Source of the DNA: Sedimentisphaerales bacterium
Lineage (GTDB): Bacteria; Planctomycetota; Phycisphaerae; Sedimentisphaerales; SM23-30
DNA: 64,000 nt
Assembly: GCA_028281535.1 (NCBI GenBank)
Contig: JANQJS010000012.1
Location: 43,185 to 107,184, forward strand
Direction: 5' to 3'
A program made the translations under genes and the position numbers. Positions 33,239 to 40,608 of the stretch are shown here, piece after piece; position 1 is the first letter of the stretch, and the number at the start of each line of letters is the position of its first letter. Below the pieces are notes generated by a model, which saw only the letters and a program-made list of their open reading frames with translations, did not search any database and was not told where the DNA came from.

Positions 33239-33264
33239 GGCGTGATGGAAGAGACCATCACGCC
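33239..33264 (-). terminator. Terminator shared by two convergent genes
   Basis: A perfect 10-bp stem GGCGTGATGG / CCATCACGCC with a 6-base loop. On the minus strand it is followed by TTATTTTT, so it is a good terminator for the 33.3-34.8 kb gene, and its hairpin lies 13 bases after the plus-strand stop. Confidence 0.85.
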
Positions 33265-33294
33265 ATAGGTTAAAATTCAAATTATCAAGAATTT

Positions 33295-34809
33295 TTAGAG
33301 ACTTGGTAGGGTGCTTCCGAGCCATGAGTTGGCAAAATCTGTGAAGTCTAAAACGTCAACAACGCAATTTGTATCAAAATCAAATTGACTAAACTCCAGA
33401 GCACCGCATTCATCTTCAGTGATGAGTATTTCAACTGCAGCAGGTGCATTCAAATTCTCTTGTGTTTCTGTATCTGGATTGATAAAGAAATTATCGCCAG
33501 GTGTTGAAACAGATACCGTGGTTACAGCCGTTGTTGCAGAAGGTTCACCTGAACCAGGATCTGTGCCGCGCAGCTCGTCATCTTGCTGAGGATTTAATGT
33601 CATGGTCTGAGGTATTGCCCAGTTGCTGTCATTAAACGTTAGAACGTTTGGATCCGCTAAAAAATATGGACTGTTTGGATCTTCAAAACTGTCAGAAACT
33701 GCAACAAAAACAGATCCTGAGATTGGGGCACGATTCAGCGAATAAACCAGCGAGCCCGAATCTGCTTCACTAAGCAATTCATTTAATTCCGTATCAGCAG
33801 CTTCAACAAATACACACCCATTGTCTTCATCGATAAGATCGATTTGTAAGGGGACTTGTGCTGCTCCTTGATCAAAATGTGCATCTGATGAGGATTCCAC
33901 AGCAGCCTGAAAAACAAACGATGTAAGACATGCATCAAAATTCGTATCTTCAACACCGGCAATAGTGACGGTTTGAGGTGTGGTCCAATTAGTATCTATA
34001 AATGTTAATTTTAATTCTGTAACACCATTTAAGGTCACTTGTGTTGTGTTAGGGTCTAAGGTGACCACAACAGCACCAGGAACTGAAAGAGTACCAATAT
34101 TAGGATCTAATGCAATCACCATGTCCTGGGTTATACCGGTACCACCTTGAAATTCTTGAACTTGAACACTCGCTGGTGTGGCTATTGCGACTGCCTTTTG
34201 GCCAGGGTTTGTGCTATGTTGAATATCAATGATGATTTCATCTACACAGGTACCTTCTTCGAATCCTTCAAAAAAGACCTGAATCAATTCACATCCTGCA
34301 CCTGCAGTCAGCACCGCTTCGATGGCAAAGGTTGAATAACCATCGCCATGATCAACAGCAGGACCGACAAGTTCTAATTGTAAATCTTCTGCGCCTTCGC
34401 ACAATTCAAAATCAGGCTGGTCAAATGTTGAATTCGCAGATTCAATGCCCGAAAAAGGTAGCTCGGCAGCATCTGTGGTGATTTGTACGCGAACCACAAT
34501 ACTTTCCCCTTCTGCTGCAAGATTGGTGGCAAGCACACGTACATTTTCTGCAATGGATACGCCAAAGCGTGGAGGGGGACCCACTATGCTGCATGCTTCG
34601 GTACCGAATTCCTGACCTTCTTGTACACTGGCTGTGACAGCCTCTCCAGTGACAATACTTGCATTTAGATCGAGTGAATTATCAAAGTTATAATATATTT
34701 TAGACGTACCTGGACTTCCACGCCAAATTGGTGCAAAGTCATCGTTGGCAAACATTGGTCCGGCATAGGCTAACATGGCCAGTCCACAGAATATTATCAA
34801 TTTTTTCAT
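33295..34809 (-). CDS. Secreted Calx-beta-like/dockerin-like protein, paralogue of the 8.5-10 kb gene
   Basis: A 504-residue exported protein with the same architecture as the 8,526-10,055 product: signal peptide, N-terminal domain with DHGDGYS, two Calx-beta-like repeats with W-x-x-P-Q-T, and one dockerin-like block (DFDTNCVVDVLDF) followed by NSWLG. The middle ~400 residues are nearly the same, with many silent DNA differences. The segment right after the signal peptide is shorter and different, and the C-terminal block differs (no closing Cys). TTG 34,824 is in frame, but GGAG lies within that extension, so ATG 34,809 is the start. No enzymatic motif was recognised; it is presumably surface-located. 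Confidence 0.9.
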   Translation of the reverse strand: MKKLIIFCGLAMLAYAGPMFANDDFAPIWRGSPGTSKIYYNFDNSLDLNASIVTGEAVTASVQEGQEFGTEACSIVGPPPRFGVSIAENVRVLATNLAAEGESIVVRVQITTDAAELPFSGIESANSTFDQPDFELCEGAEDLQLELVGPAVDHGDGYSTFAIEAVLTAGAGCELIQVFFEGFEEGTCVDEIIIDIQHSTNPGQKAVAIATPASVQVQEFQGGTGITQDMVIALDPNIGTLSVPGAVVVTLDPNTTQVTLNGVTELKLTFIDTNWTTPQTVTIAGVEDTNFDACLTSFVFQAAVESSSDAHFDQGAAQVPLQIDLIDEDNGCVFVEAADTELNELLSEADSGSLVYSLNRAPISGSVFVAVSDSFEDPNSPYFLADPNVLTFNDSNWAIPQTMTLNPQQDDELRGTDPGSGEPSATTAVTTVSVSTPGDNFFINPDTETQENLNAPAAVEILITEDECGALEFSQFDFDTNCVVDVLDFTDFANSWLGSTLPSL

Positions 34810-34964
34810 TATATTAATCTCCAATTATAAATGTTGGTTTCAAATGGTTTTTATAGATATCCATTTGAGCAGTTGAACCCTTTTGGATCGTCTTGTTTGT
34901 TCCATAAGTTTGGTTCAAATGATGTAACATATTCATTCTCATTTTTAAATTATGTACAAATGAC

Positions 34965-36596
34965 TTATGGGCAATTCGACACATCAGGTTCAGAGCAGTT
35001 GCCCCAATCAACACTAAAGAGTGAAAAATCTAACATATTGATTGAGCAATCCTGATTGAAGTCGTTTGGTAGAAATCCTAGTTCGCCACATTCATCTTCT
35101 ATCAAAGATGCATTTACAGCAGGAACTGGATTAAATGCATTTGGATCTAATGGCGATAGATCTCCTGAAGATTGTCCTGTAACCATTGGATCCATTTCTG
35201 AAATAAATTCATCATCTTGATTTGCTTTGATGCTAACGGTTTGTGGAATTTGCCATGTGGTAGAACTAAACGTTAAGGTGTTTGGTTCAATAGTGGCTAG
35301 ACCTGTGGTTTCTGTTAATGTGATAATATTATCACCACCGGCGGGTTGACGATTCAATACGTAAGTAAAAGTATCAATCGTACCATTAGGATCAATTTCA
35401 TTTATTTCAACGCCATCGCCTGTATCGACAAAAACGCATCCTGTTTCATTGTCCACTACCGTGACAGATGCTTGGCTTGCAGCCGAGATATATGCTGGAT
35501 TAGCAATAGAGCTATTTGGATCAATAGATTTGATGGTTATGTCTGCAATTTCTAGGCAGGGTTCTGGATCGTCATCATTTTCTGCGGTAACGGTAACGGT
35601 TTGTGGCATGTCCCAATTTAATGGTGTAAAGGTTAAGGTAATTGGCATTGCTGCACCCAGCCCTAAATTAATATCTTGTTCGCTGCCATCGCCATCACCA
35701 TTATTTGGATCAACGATTAACTGGATGGGAACATTAGGATCACCTGCTGAGAGGACAACTGAAAATGTGGTTGATGTCGGTACGGTTGGATGGGCTTCAA
35801 TGATATCTGTCGTTGCCGATTGATCCACGGTTATGGCCAGAACGCCTTCGGTAAGATCTGTGGCGTGAGCAATGATGCGTTCTTCGCTTAATGCCTTATC
35901 GAAAATGGCAAAATCATCAAGGGCTCCAGCAAAGAAACGGTCAGGTGTTCCACCTTCTGCAAGCCATGCACCTATCGCGGCAAGCGTAAAGCTGTCACAT
36001 GTATCACCAGAAACATCTACTTCGGCTTCAGCGGCAACGCCATTAACATAAATAGCTCCCGTCATGTTGGTACCATCCACGACAATGGCAATATGAACAG
36101 GATCTTCTATGGTGCCTGGTGCTGGAATAGCAGATCCTGTGCCAATAAATGCACCTTCTCCTGCGATTTCAGTTCCACCACCTTCACCACCTAAATAGTT
36201 TAAGTGGGTACAAACGCCGTTGCTACATGCATCCGTCGAATAGAGTGATGTACAGCATCCAGCAGCAGCAGCGTCAAAAGCTGTTATAACAAATTCGATG
36301 GTGTAGTCTATTGTACACGTTTCAAGGTCTGGAACAATAACATAGGCGCCAGCTTCTGCTTCTAGTGTAACGCCATTACCGAAAAATCCTACTTCACCCA
36401 ATAACGCATTGACGTAGGTACCTGAGTTGCCATTTCCAGAGGAGTCAGCTGCGATGGTTCCGCCAGTTTCTTCAAACGTATAGTAGACAAGAGGGCCATC
36501 ATCTAAAATAGCCTTTCGCGGTTGTGCCTGGATCTGAGTCGCAACAGAGGCGATCAATGCTAGGCTTAAAATCACCATTAATATTTTTTTCATCAT
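34965..36596 (-). CDS. Secreted LamG-like/Calx-beta-like protein with dockerin-like end
   Basis: A 543-residue exported protein. Signal peptide to ~24 (QIQAQ). Residues ~35-245 form a LamG/concanavalin A-like domain: it opens VYYTFEETGGTIAADSSGNG, has the internal HIAIVVDGTNMTGAIYVNG strand, and closes GALDDFAIFDKALSEE. Two Calx-beta-like repeats with W-x-x-P-Q-T-V follow (~270-480), then one dockerin-like block (DFNQDCSINMLDFSLFS) with VDW and a final Cys pair. LamG domains bind glycans or other surface ligands. GGAGA lies 6 bases before the second ATG (36,593), which is the likelier start. It has a structured leader homologous to that of the 6,774 gene. Confidence 0.88.
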   Translation of the reverse strand: MMKKILMVILSLALIASVATQIQAQPRKAILDDGPLVYYTFEETGGTIAADSSGNGNSGTYVNALLGEVGFFGNGVTLEAEAGAYVIVPDLETCTIDYTIEFVITAFDAAAAGCCTSLYSTDACSNGVCTHLNYLGGEGGGTEIAGEGAFIGTGSAIPAPGTIEDPVHIAIVVDGTNMTGAIYVNGVAAEAEVDVSGDTCDSFTLAAIGAWLAEGGTPDRFFAGALDDFAIFDKALSEERIIAHATDLTEGVLAITVDQSATTDIIEAHPTVPTSTTFSVVLSAGDPNVPIQLIVDPNNGDGDGSEQDINLGLGAAMPITLTFTPLNWDMPQTVTVTAENDDDPEPCLEIADITIKSIDPNSSIANPAYISAASQASVTVVDNETGCVFVDTGDGVEINEIDPNGTIDTFTYVLNRQPAGGDNIITLTETTGLATIEPNTLTFSSTTWQIPQTVSIKANQDDEFISEMDPMVTGQSSGDLSPLDPNAFNPVPAVNASLIEDECGELGFLPNDFNQDCSINMLDFSLFSVDWGNCSEPDVSNCP

Positions 36597-36730
36597 ATTT
36601 CTCCATGACCTGTATTTGCATTAAATTTCTGCTCACTAGTTGTTACAGGGACCAACCAGGCAAGGACCTTGAAATTGATATCGCAAGGATTACATGAAAC
36701 ATAAACAGCACACACACTAATTTTTACGTA
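36597..36730 (-). promoter_or_regulatory. Structured 5' leader homologous to the one at 6,530-6,773
   Basis: Read on the minus strand: AAAAATTAGTGTGTG (36,725-36,711), GCTGTTTATG, then competing arms CCTTG (36,688-36,684), CAAGG (36,671-36,667) and CCTTG (36,665-36,661). TTGGTCCCTGTAACAA (36,655-36,640) follows, with ACAGGTC (36,613-36,607) directly before the GGAGA. Element order and spacing match the plus-strand leader; the arms differ in sequence but keep pairing, and the 16-base central motif is identical. Confidence 0.55.
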
Positions 36731-36839
36731 CATTCATCTTTGTGTTTTTGCGATAGTCAGGCGCAATAACACATAGCAACAAAAGTGCGAACACGAACTA
36801 TTGTTAGATCATGGATATTTAGAAGAGATTGAATCCAGT

Positions 36840-37098
36840 AGATTAAGACCAATAACACACTAATTTTTTATTGGGCGAAAACCTGGGGGGGTTCTCCGTT
36901 TCCATGTTTTTGTCAAAAATAAATTTAGGATCATTCCTTTATTAAATACTGTGCACTAGAAATGCGCACAACAAACCAGAAACTTAATTGATCATGGAAT
37001 TAATATCTTAAGAGTTGAAATCTGTCGATTTTGGCCAACAACACACTAATTTTTATTGGGCAAAACATGTCAGTTTTTCTCCATGTCTCCATGCCATT
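36840..37098 (-). repeat. Two imperfect ~185-bp tandem leader modules
   Basis: Minus-strand motif CCCAATAAAAATTAGTGTGTT occurs around 37,041-37,061 and again around 36,855-36,876, about 185 bases apart, each preceded by CATGGA-A/G-A-C-like and GGAGA words and followed by a partly matching ~100-base stretch including CCATGATC. A third AAAAATTAGTGTGT is in the gene-proximal leader. The TGGAGA pair before the motif also matches the 6.5 kb leader, so these look like decayed duplications of that leader. Confidence 0.6.
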
Positions 37099-37234
37099 AT
37101 TTCTACACAATATTAGTATACCACAAAGCCTATAAAAAACAAGTCCAATTTGGATATTTCGTTGAGAGTTATTGTAATTTAATATTTGTATAAAGAGAGA
37201 TTATACAGAAAGTTAACATAGGTGTGTGATGAGT

Positions 37235-37264
37235 TTGGAGAGGGAGCAACGTGTGTGATATAAT
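37235..37264 (+). promoter_or_regulatory. Possible extended -10 promoter for the nucleosidase/SPL operon
   Basis: TGATATAAT ends at 37,264 with a weak TTTGGA 19 bases upstream. A second TATAAT lies at 37,324-37,329, closer to the ATG at 37,383. Either could drive the operon. Confidence 0.35.
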
Positions 37265-37382
37265 CGTTACAATTGATACATTTACCCTTAATTATTCTCT
37301 TTCTTTAAAGAGTTTTCGTGACGTATAATCGTGAGTATTCTATTAATGATTTAACCATAGTCAGTGAGAAAAATTAAAACAG

Positions 37383-38228
37383 ATGAAATCTTTGATAACA
37401 ATGGCTTTACAGGCTGAAGCTCAACCATTAATTGAACATTGGCAACTAAAGCAGGATGTTCATTCACATGAGATTCGGGTGTATCGCCGCAATGACGTAT
37501 GCTTAGCGGTGTGTGGTGTTGGTAAAGTCAAAGCCGCTGTTGCGATGACTCATCTATTAAATCAACAAGAGATTTTGGATGATGTGGTAGCATTAAACAT
37601 AGGAATTGCGGGTTGTGGGGAAGATGCAAATGGATCAGGAATAACCATTGGGGATCTATTCCTCATTAATAAGATAACAGACTTTGCAACGCAGCGTGAT
37701 GTTTTTCCTGATATGTTGATTAAATCGGATCTTTCTGAGATGCCTTTAATCACCTACGATAAACCTGTTGATCGATCTCATGATAATGCACCGAAGGTTG
37801 GCTTGGTGGATATGGAGGCCAGTGGATTTTTTCAAGCAGCGAGTAGCTATTTACCACCTCATCGAATCGTTACGTTAAAAATTGTTTCTGACTTTCTCGT
37901 AGAAAAATATTTTGATAAACAGTTTGTTGCAGAATTAATTAAGAATAATATTCCAGCGATAGAATTGGAATTAGAGAGATATCAGTCATTCTCATCATGT
38001 TCATTCGATATTTTAGGTGAAAAGGATCAGCATCTATTATTTCAGATAAAAACGGCTTTACGTTTAACGCATAGTCAGACAGGGGCTTTGTCTGATTGGG
38101 CGAGAGGGTACAAATTACGTGGGAATAATACACTGGACTGTTTAAACGGATTCACCAATGCATCAGTAACTAGTAAACAGGAAGGGAAGGTTCAGTTTGA
38201 ACGATTGCGCAATATCCTGGCAGGGTAA
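37383..38228 (+). CDS. MTA/SAH nucleosidase-like phosphorylase, partner of SPL-like gene
   Basis: A 281-residue member of the nucleoside phosphorylase/MTAN superfamily. It starts ITMALQAEAQPLIEHW, the usual N-terminus, then has VCGVGKVKAAVA (~41-52), ALNIGIAGCG (~69), the substrate-binding VDMEASGFFQAA (~141) with the expected M-E pair, and KIVSDFLVE (~164) with the catalytic-type Asp. The family cleaves N-glycosidic bonds of adenosine derivatives; beside a radical SAM enzyme it could remove 5'-deoxyadenosine or SAH, relieving product inhibition. That pairing is inference from gene order. The last ~80 residues are unlike classical MTAN and helical. Its end overlaps the next gene by 32 bases. 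Confidence 0.82.
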   Translation: MKSLITMALQAEAQPLIEHWQLKQDVHSHEIRVYRRNDVCLAVCGVGKVKAAVAMTHLLNQQEILDDVVALNIGIAGCGEDANGSGITIGDLFLINKITDFATQRDVFPDMLIKSDLSEMPLITYDKPVDRSHDNAPKVGLVDMEASGFFQAASSYLPPHRIVTLKIVSDFLVEKYFDKQFVAELIKNNIPAIELELERYQSFSSCSFDILGEKDQHLLFQIKTALRLTHSQTGALSDWARGYKLRGNNTLDCLNGFTNASVTSKQEGKVQFERLRNILAG

Positions 38229-39225
38229 TTTTTCACATATTTATGTCGAGCGAGCCGCCATGAACTATGCGCTGACTGATCAGCTGCTGGATCGTTTTAA
38301 GCATTCTCAAATTGTACAGGTTGAAGATTACAAGCATATCTTTTCACGTTCCCGTCAGCACTTTCAAACACAGAAAAAATCAACCAAGCTTATCTTGGCT
38401 GTTAAGAAAGATCAGTTTTTATATGAAGGCTCCAGCCAGGTGCAAGACATGGGCCATCAGCAGATTTATTATAATAGTTTGATGTTGAACTGTCTCTATA
38501 ACTGTGATTATTGTTATTTACAAGGAATGTATCCATCAGCCAATATTGTGGTATTTGTCAACCTGGAAGATTTTTTCAGTGCAACCAAAGGTGCCATCGA
38601 GCAGCGTGACGATCCATTGCAGCCACTTTATTTATGTATCTCATATGATACGGACTTACTTGCATTTGAAAAGGTTGTTCCCTATTGTGCTGGCTGGATA
38701 GAGTTTGCAAAATCTCATCCTGAGATCCTGATTGAATTACGCACTAAAAGTGGTTTGTATTCTGCTATTCAACATCTAAAACCAACAGACAATGTCATTC
38801 TAGCCTGGACATTATCGCCTGAATTGATTTATGAAAAATATGAGCATGGCACACCACCTTTATCTCAGCGAGTTAATGCTGCCAACCAAGCCATGGCTGA
38901 TGGCTGGTCTGTGCGATTATGTTTTGACCCCATTTTGGCTGTGAAGGATTGGCAAAAGATCTATGACGAATTTATTCCCAGAGTCTTTGAGGATATTGAT
39001 GCAGACAAAGTACTTGATGCAACGGTGGGTGTTTTTCGTATGAATCGCGGATTCTATGATCGAATCAAAAAACAGCGAGGCGATTTAGATCTGTTATTTT
39101 TTCCTTATCAAAAAGATGCCTCTGGGGTATCTTATCAAAAGCAATTACGAGAGCAGATGGCAGAATTCGTAAAATGTCGTTTGCTCAATTATATTCCCGC
39201 TGAGAAAATTGCAGTTTGGGCATAA
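38197..39225 (+). CDS. splB: Spore photoproduct lyase-like radical SAM protein
   Basis: A 342-residue SPL-family radical SAM enzyme. SPL repairs the UV thymine dimer 5-thyminyl-5,6-dihydrothymine using SAM and a 4Fe-4S cluster. Cluster cysteines C99, C103 and C106 lie in CLYNCDYCYLQG; C147 in LCISYDTD lines up with the hydrogen-donor Cys of Bacillus SPL. FVNLEDFF (after the cluster) and RFSI-like/ILAWTLSP strands also match. The N-terminal IYVERAAMNYALTDQ corresponds to the conserved family start, so the ATG at 38,260 is too late. TTG 38,197, preceded by GGAAGGGAAGG, is chosen and overlaps the nucleosidase gene. It is 342 residues, as in Bacillus. Planctomycetes are not known to form endospores, so the substrate may be general UV damage. 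Confidence 0.88.
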   Translation: MNDCAISWQGNFSHIYVERAAMNYALTDQLLDRFKHSQIVQVEDYKHIFSRSRQHFQTQKKSTKLILAVKKDQFLYEGSSQVQDMGHQQIYYNSLMLNCLYNCDYCYLQGMYPSANIVVFVNLEDFFSATKGAIEQRDDPLQPLYLCISYDTDLLAFEKVVPYCAGWIEFAKSHPEILIELRTKSGLYSAIQHLKPTDNVILAWTLSPELIYEKYEHGTPPLSQRVNAANQAMADGWSVRLCFDPILAVKDWQKIYDEFIPRVFEDIDADKVLDATVGVFRMNRGFYDRIKKQRGDLDLLFFPYQKDASGVSYQKQLREQMAEFVKCRLLNYIPAEKIAVWA

Positions 39226-39593
39226 TGACGGTGACAATGGTTAAACCACTACAAATTCTAAAATATATTTTTATTAGTATCATTAGCTTACTTACTTTTT
39301 TTCTAGGTTTGATTTCCGTTACCGTAGCAATCATATTGATCGTCTATATAGGCTCACCGCAAGCCCATTCAATAAGTGAAAATATTATTATGGCAATCAT
39401 GTCATTTTTTTTCACTGAAGTATTGTTAGGGTTTGGCATTGTCACAATTTTGCAAAGTATTACTCTGCTGATTGGCGATGTTAAATGGACCATTAAGTTT
39501 AAGACATTTTTATGGAAACATGTTATGAAATTTATGTTTACGATGATGGCTGTAGCTATGATTTTGGGATTGATCGCATCATCAATTAGGTAA
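39225..39593 (+). CDS. Small three-helix membrane protein in the SPL operon
   Basis: A ~122-residue integral membrane protein with three predicted helices (about 14-42, 50-80 and 95-118). ATG 39,225 overlaps the SPL stop codon (TAATG), a sign of translational coupling; ATG 39,237 is an alternative. No family recognised. The SDR gene starts within 20 bases of its stop. It could localise the pathway to the membrane or be unrelated; nothing in the sequence decides this. Confidence 0.75.
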   Translation: MTVTMVKPLQILKYIFISIISLLTFFLGLISVTVAIILIVYIGSPQAHSISENIIMAIMSFFFTEVLLGFGIVTILQSITLLIGDVKWTIKFKTFLWKHVMKFMFTMMAVAMILGLIASSIR

Positions 39594-39612
39594 TTCTATG
39601 GAAGGTAGTAAA

Positions 39613-40314
39613 ATGGATATCGCGATTGTGACAGGTGCCTCAAAAGGTATTGGGCTGGCAATTTGCAAAGTCTTGGTTGATTTAGGTTATAAAGTGATTG
39701 GTTTGTCAAGAGATTATAGCCATACGGAATTTAAGCATGAGCAATTTATTCAGCGTGTTTGTGATATCACCCAAACAGATGATCTGATATCTATGACCAA
39801 GTCAATTATAAAAGAATACGGTGAGGTCCGTGTGTTAGTGAATAATGCAGGTCTTGGTTATTTTGGTGGGCATGAAACCATTGTCCCGGAAAAGCTAGAG
39901 CAAATGGTTAACACCAATTTACTCGCACCAATGATTTTAACCCAACAACTTTTAGAATCTATTAAGTCAATTCAAGGGTTTATTATTAATATTGCATCCA
40001 CGGCAGCTCTACATCCAGGACGAATGGGGTGTGGCTATAGTGCGACCAAGGCTGGTTTACATGCGTTCAGTGAAGCCTTATTTGATGAAGTTCGTAAAAG
40101 TGGTGTGAAGGTCGTGACCATTTATCCAGATATGACTAAGACAAACTTTTATGATCAAGTCCATTTTCAACCAGCGGATGATGAAAATTGTTATATTGAA
40201 CCTGATTGTGTTGCGGATGCTCTACGGCAAATATTAAATCAGAAAGATGGTGTTGTTGTATCACAAATTGTTATTCGGCCACAACGGTTACAAATAGATT
40301 ATAAAAAATTGTAA
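39613..40314 (+). CDS. Short-chain dehydrogenase/reductase (SDR)
   Basis: A ~233-residue classical SDR. NAD(P)-binding TGASKGIG (~8-15), NNAGLGYFG (~82) and the catalytic Ser in INIASTAA with Tyr-x3-Lys in YSATKAG (~149) are present, so the enzyme should be active. ATG 39,598 is in frame, but GGAAGG at 39,600-39,605 sits 7 bases before ATG 39,613, which is preferred. It is last in the nucleosidase-SPL-membrane protein-SDR operon. Substrate unknown; the DDENCYIEPDCVADAL stretch near the C-terminus resembles DltE/YbbO-type SDRs. Confidence 0.88.
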   Translation: MDIAIVTGASKGIGLAICKVLVDLGYKVIGLSRDYSHTEFKHEQFIQRVCDITQTDDLISMTKSIIKEYGEVRVLVNNAGLGYFGGHETIVPEKLEQMVNTNLLAPMILTQQLLESIKSIQGFIINIASTAALHPGRMGCGYSATKAGLHAFSEALFDEVRKSGVKVVTIYPDMTKTNFYDQVHFQPADDENCYIEPDCVADALRQILNQKDGVVVSQIVIRPQRLQIDYKKL

Positions 40315-40608
40315 TTGATATTTGTTTAATAAGGTTCTCGAGATATTTTCTTTGCGGGAGGGAATTCTTTTTGCTAAGTTTCTAGCATGTCATTAATCAA
40401 ATTCTTAGTTTTAGGTAAAGATATCGGCTGGATGTTTAGTAGAACTGATAGTTGTTTAAACGGTTATTGTCAAAGTCAGAAAATAGTACAGAGCAACATT
40501 TGCAGAGCATAAAACAGAAATATCCATCAGCACAATTAAATTGGATCACAAACGCATATCCTAATACGCCATTGTTTTTTCAATCAAGACAAAAGGGTGA
40601 TCGGTAGA
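40315..40608 (+). other. Short intergenic region with an unassigned ORF fragment
   Basis: A stop-free run at 40,452-40,607 in one plus frame reads, toward its end, QSIKQKYPSAQLNWITNAYP and stops just before the next ATG. It could begin at TTG 40,452 but has no Shine-Dalgarno. It looks protein-like and may be a decayed gene end; unassigned. Confidence 0.25.

Noticed and set aside
36597..36730. c-di-GMP or other known riboswitch class
   Set aside because: The GGTCCCTGTAAC core and arm layout do not match the consensus of any class I can recall; left as an unknown element.
38260..38262. ATG start for the SPL-like gene
   Set aside because: It would cut off the conserved IYVERAA segment at the N-terminus; TTG 38,197 has a strong GGAAGGGAAGG in front.
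40452..40607. Annotating this fragment as a CDS
   Set aside because: No start with ribosome site and no recognisable family; kept only as a low-interest note.
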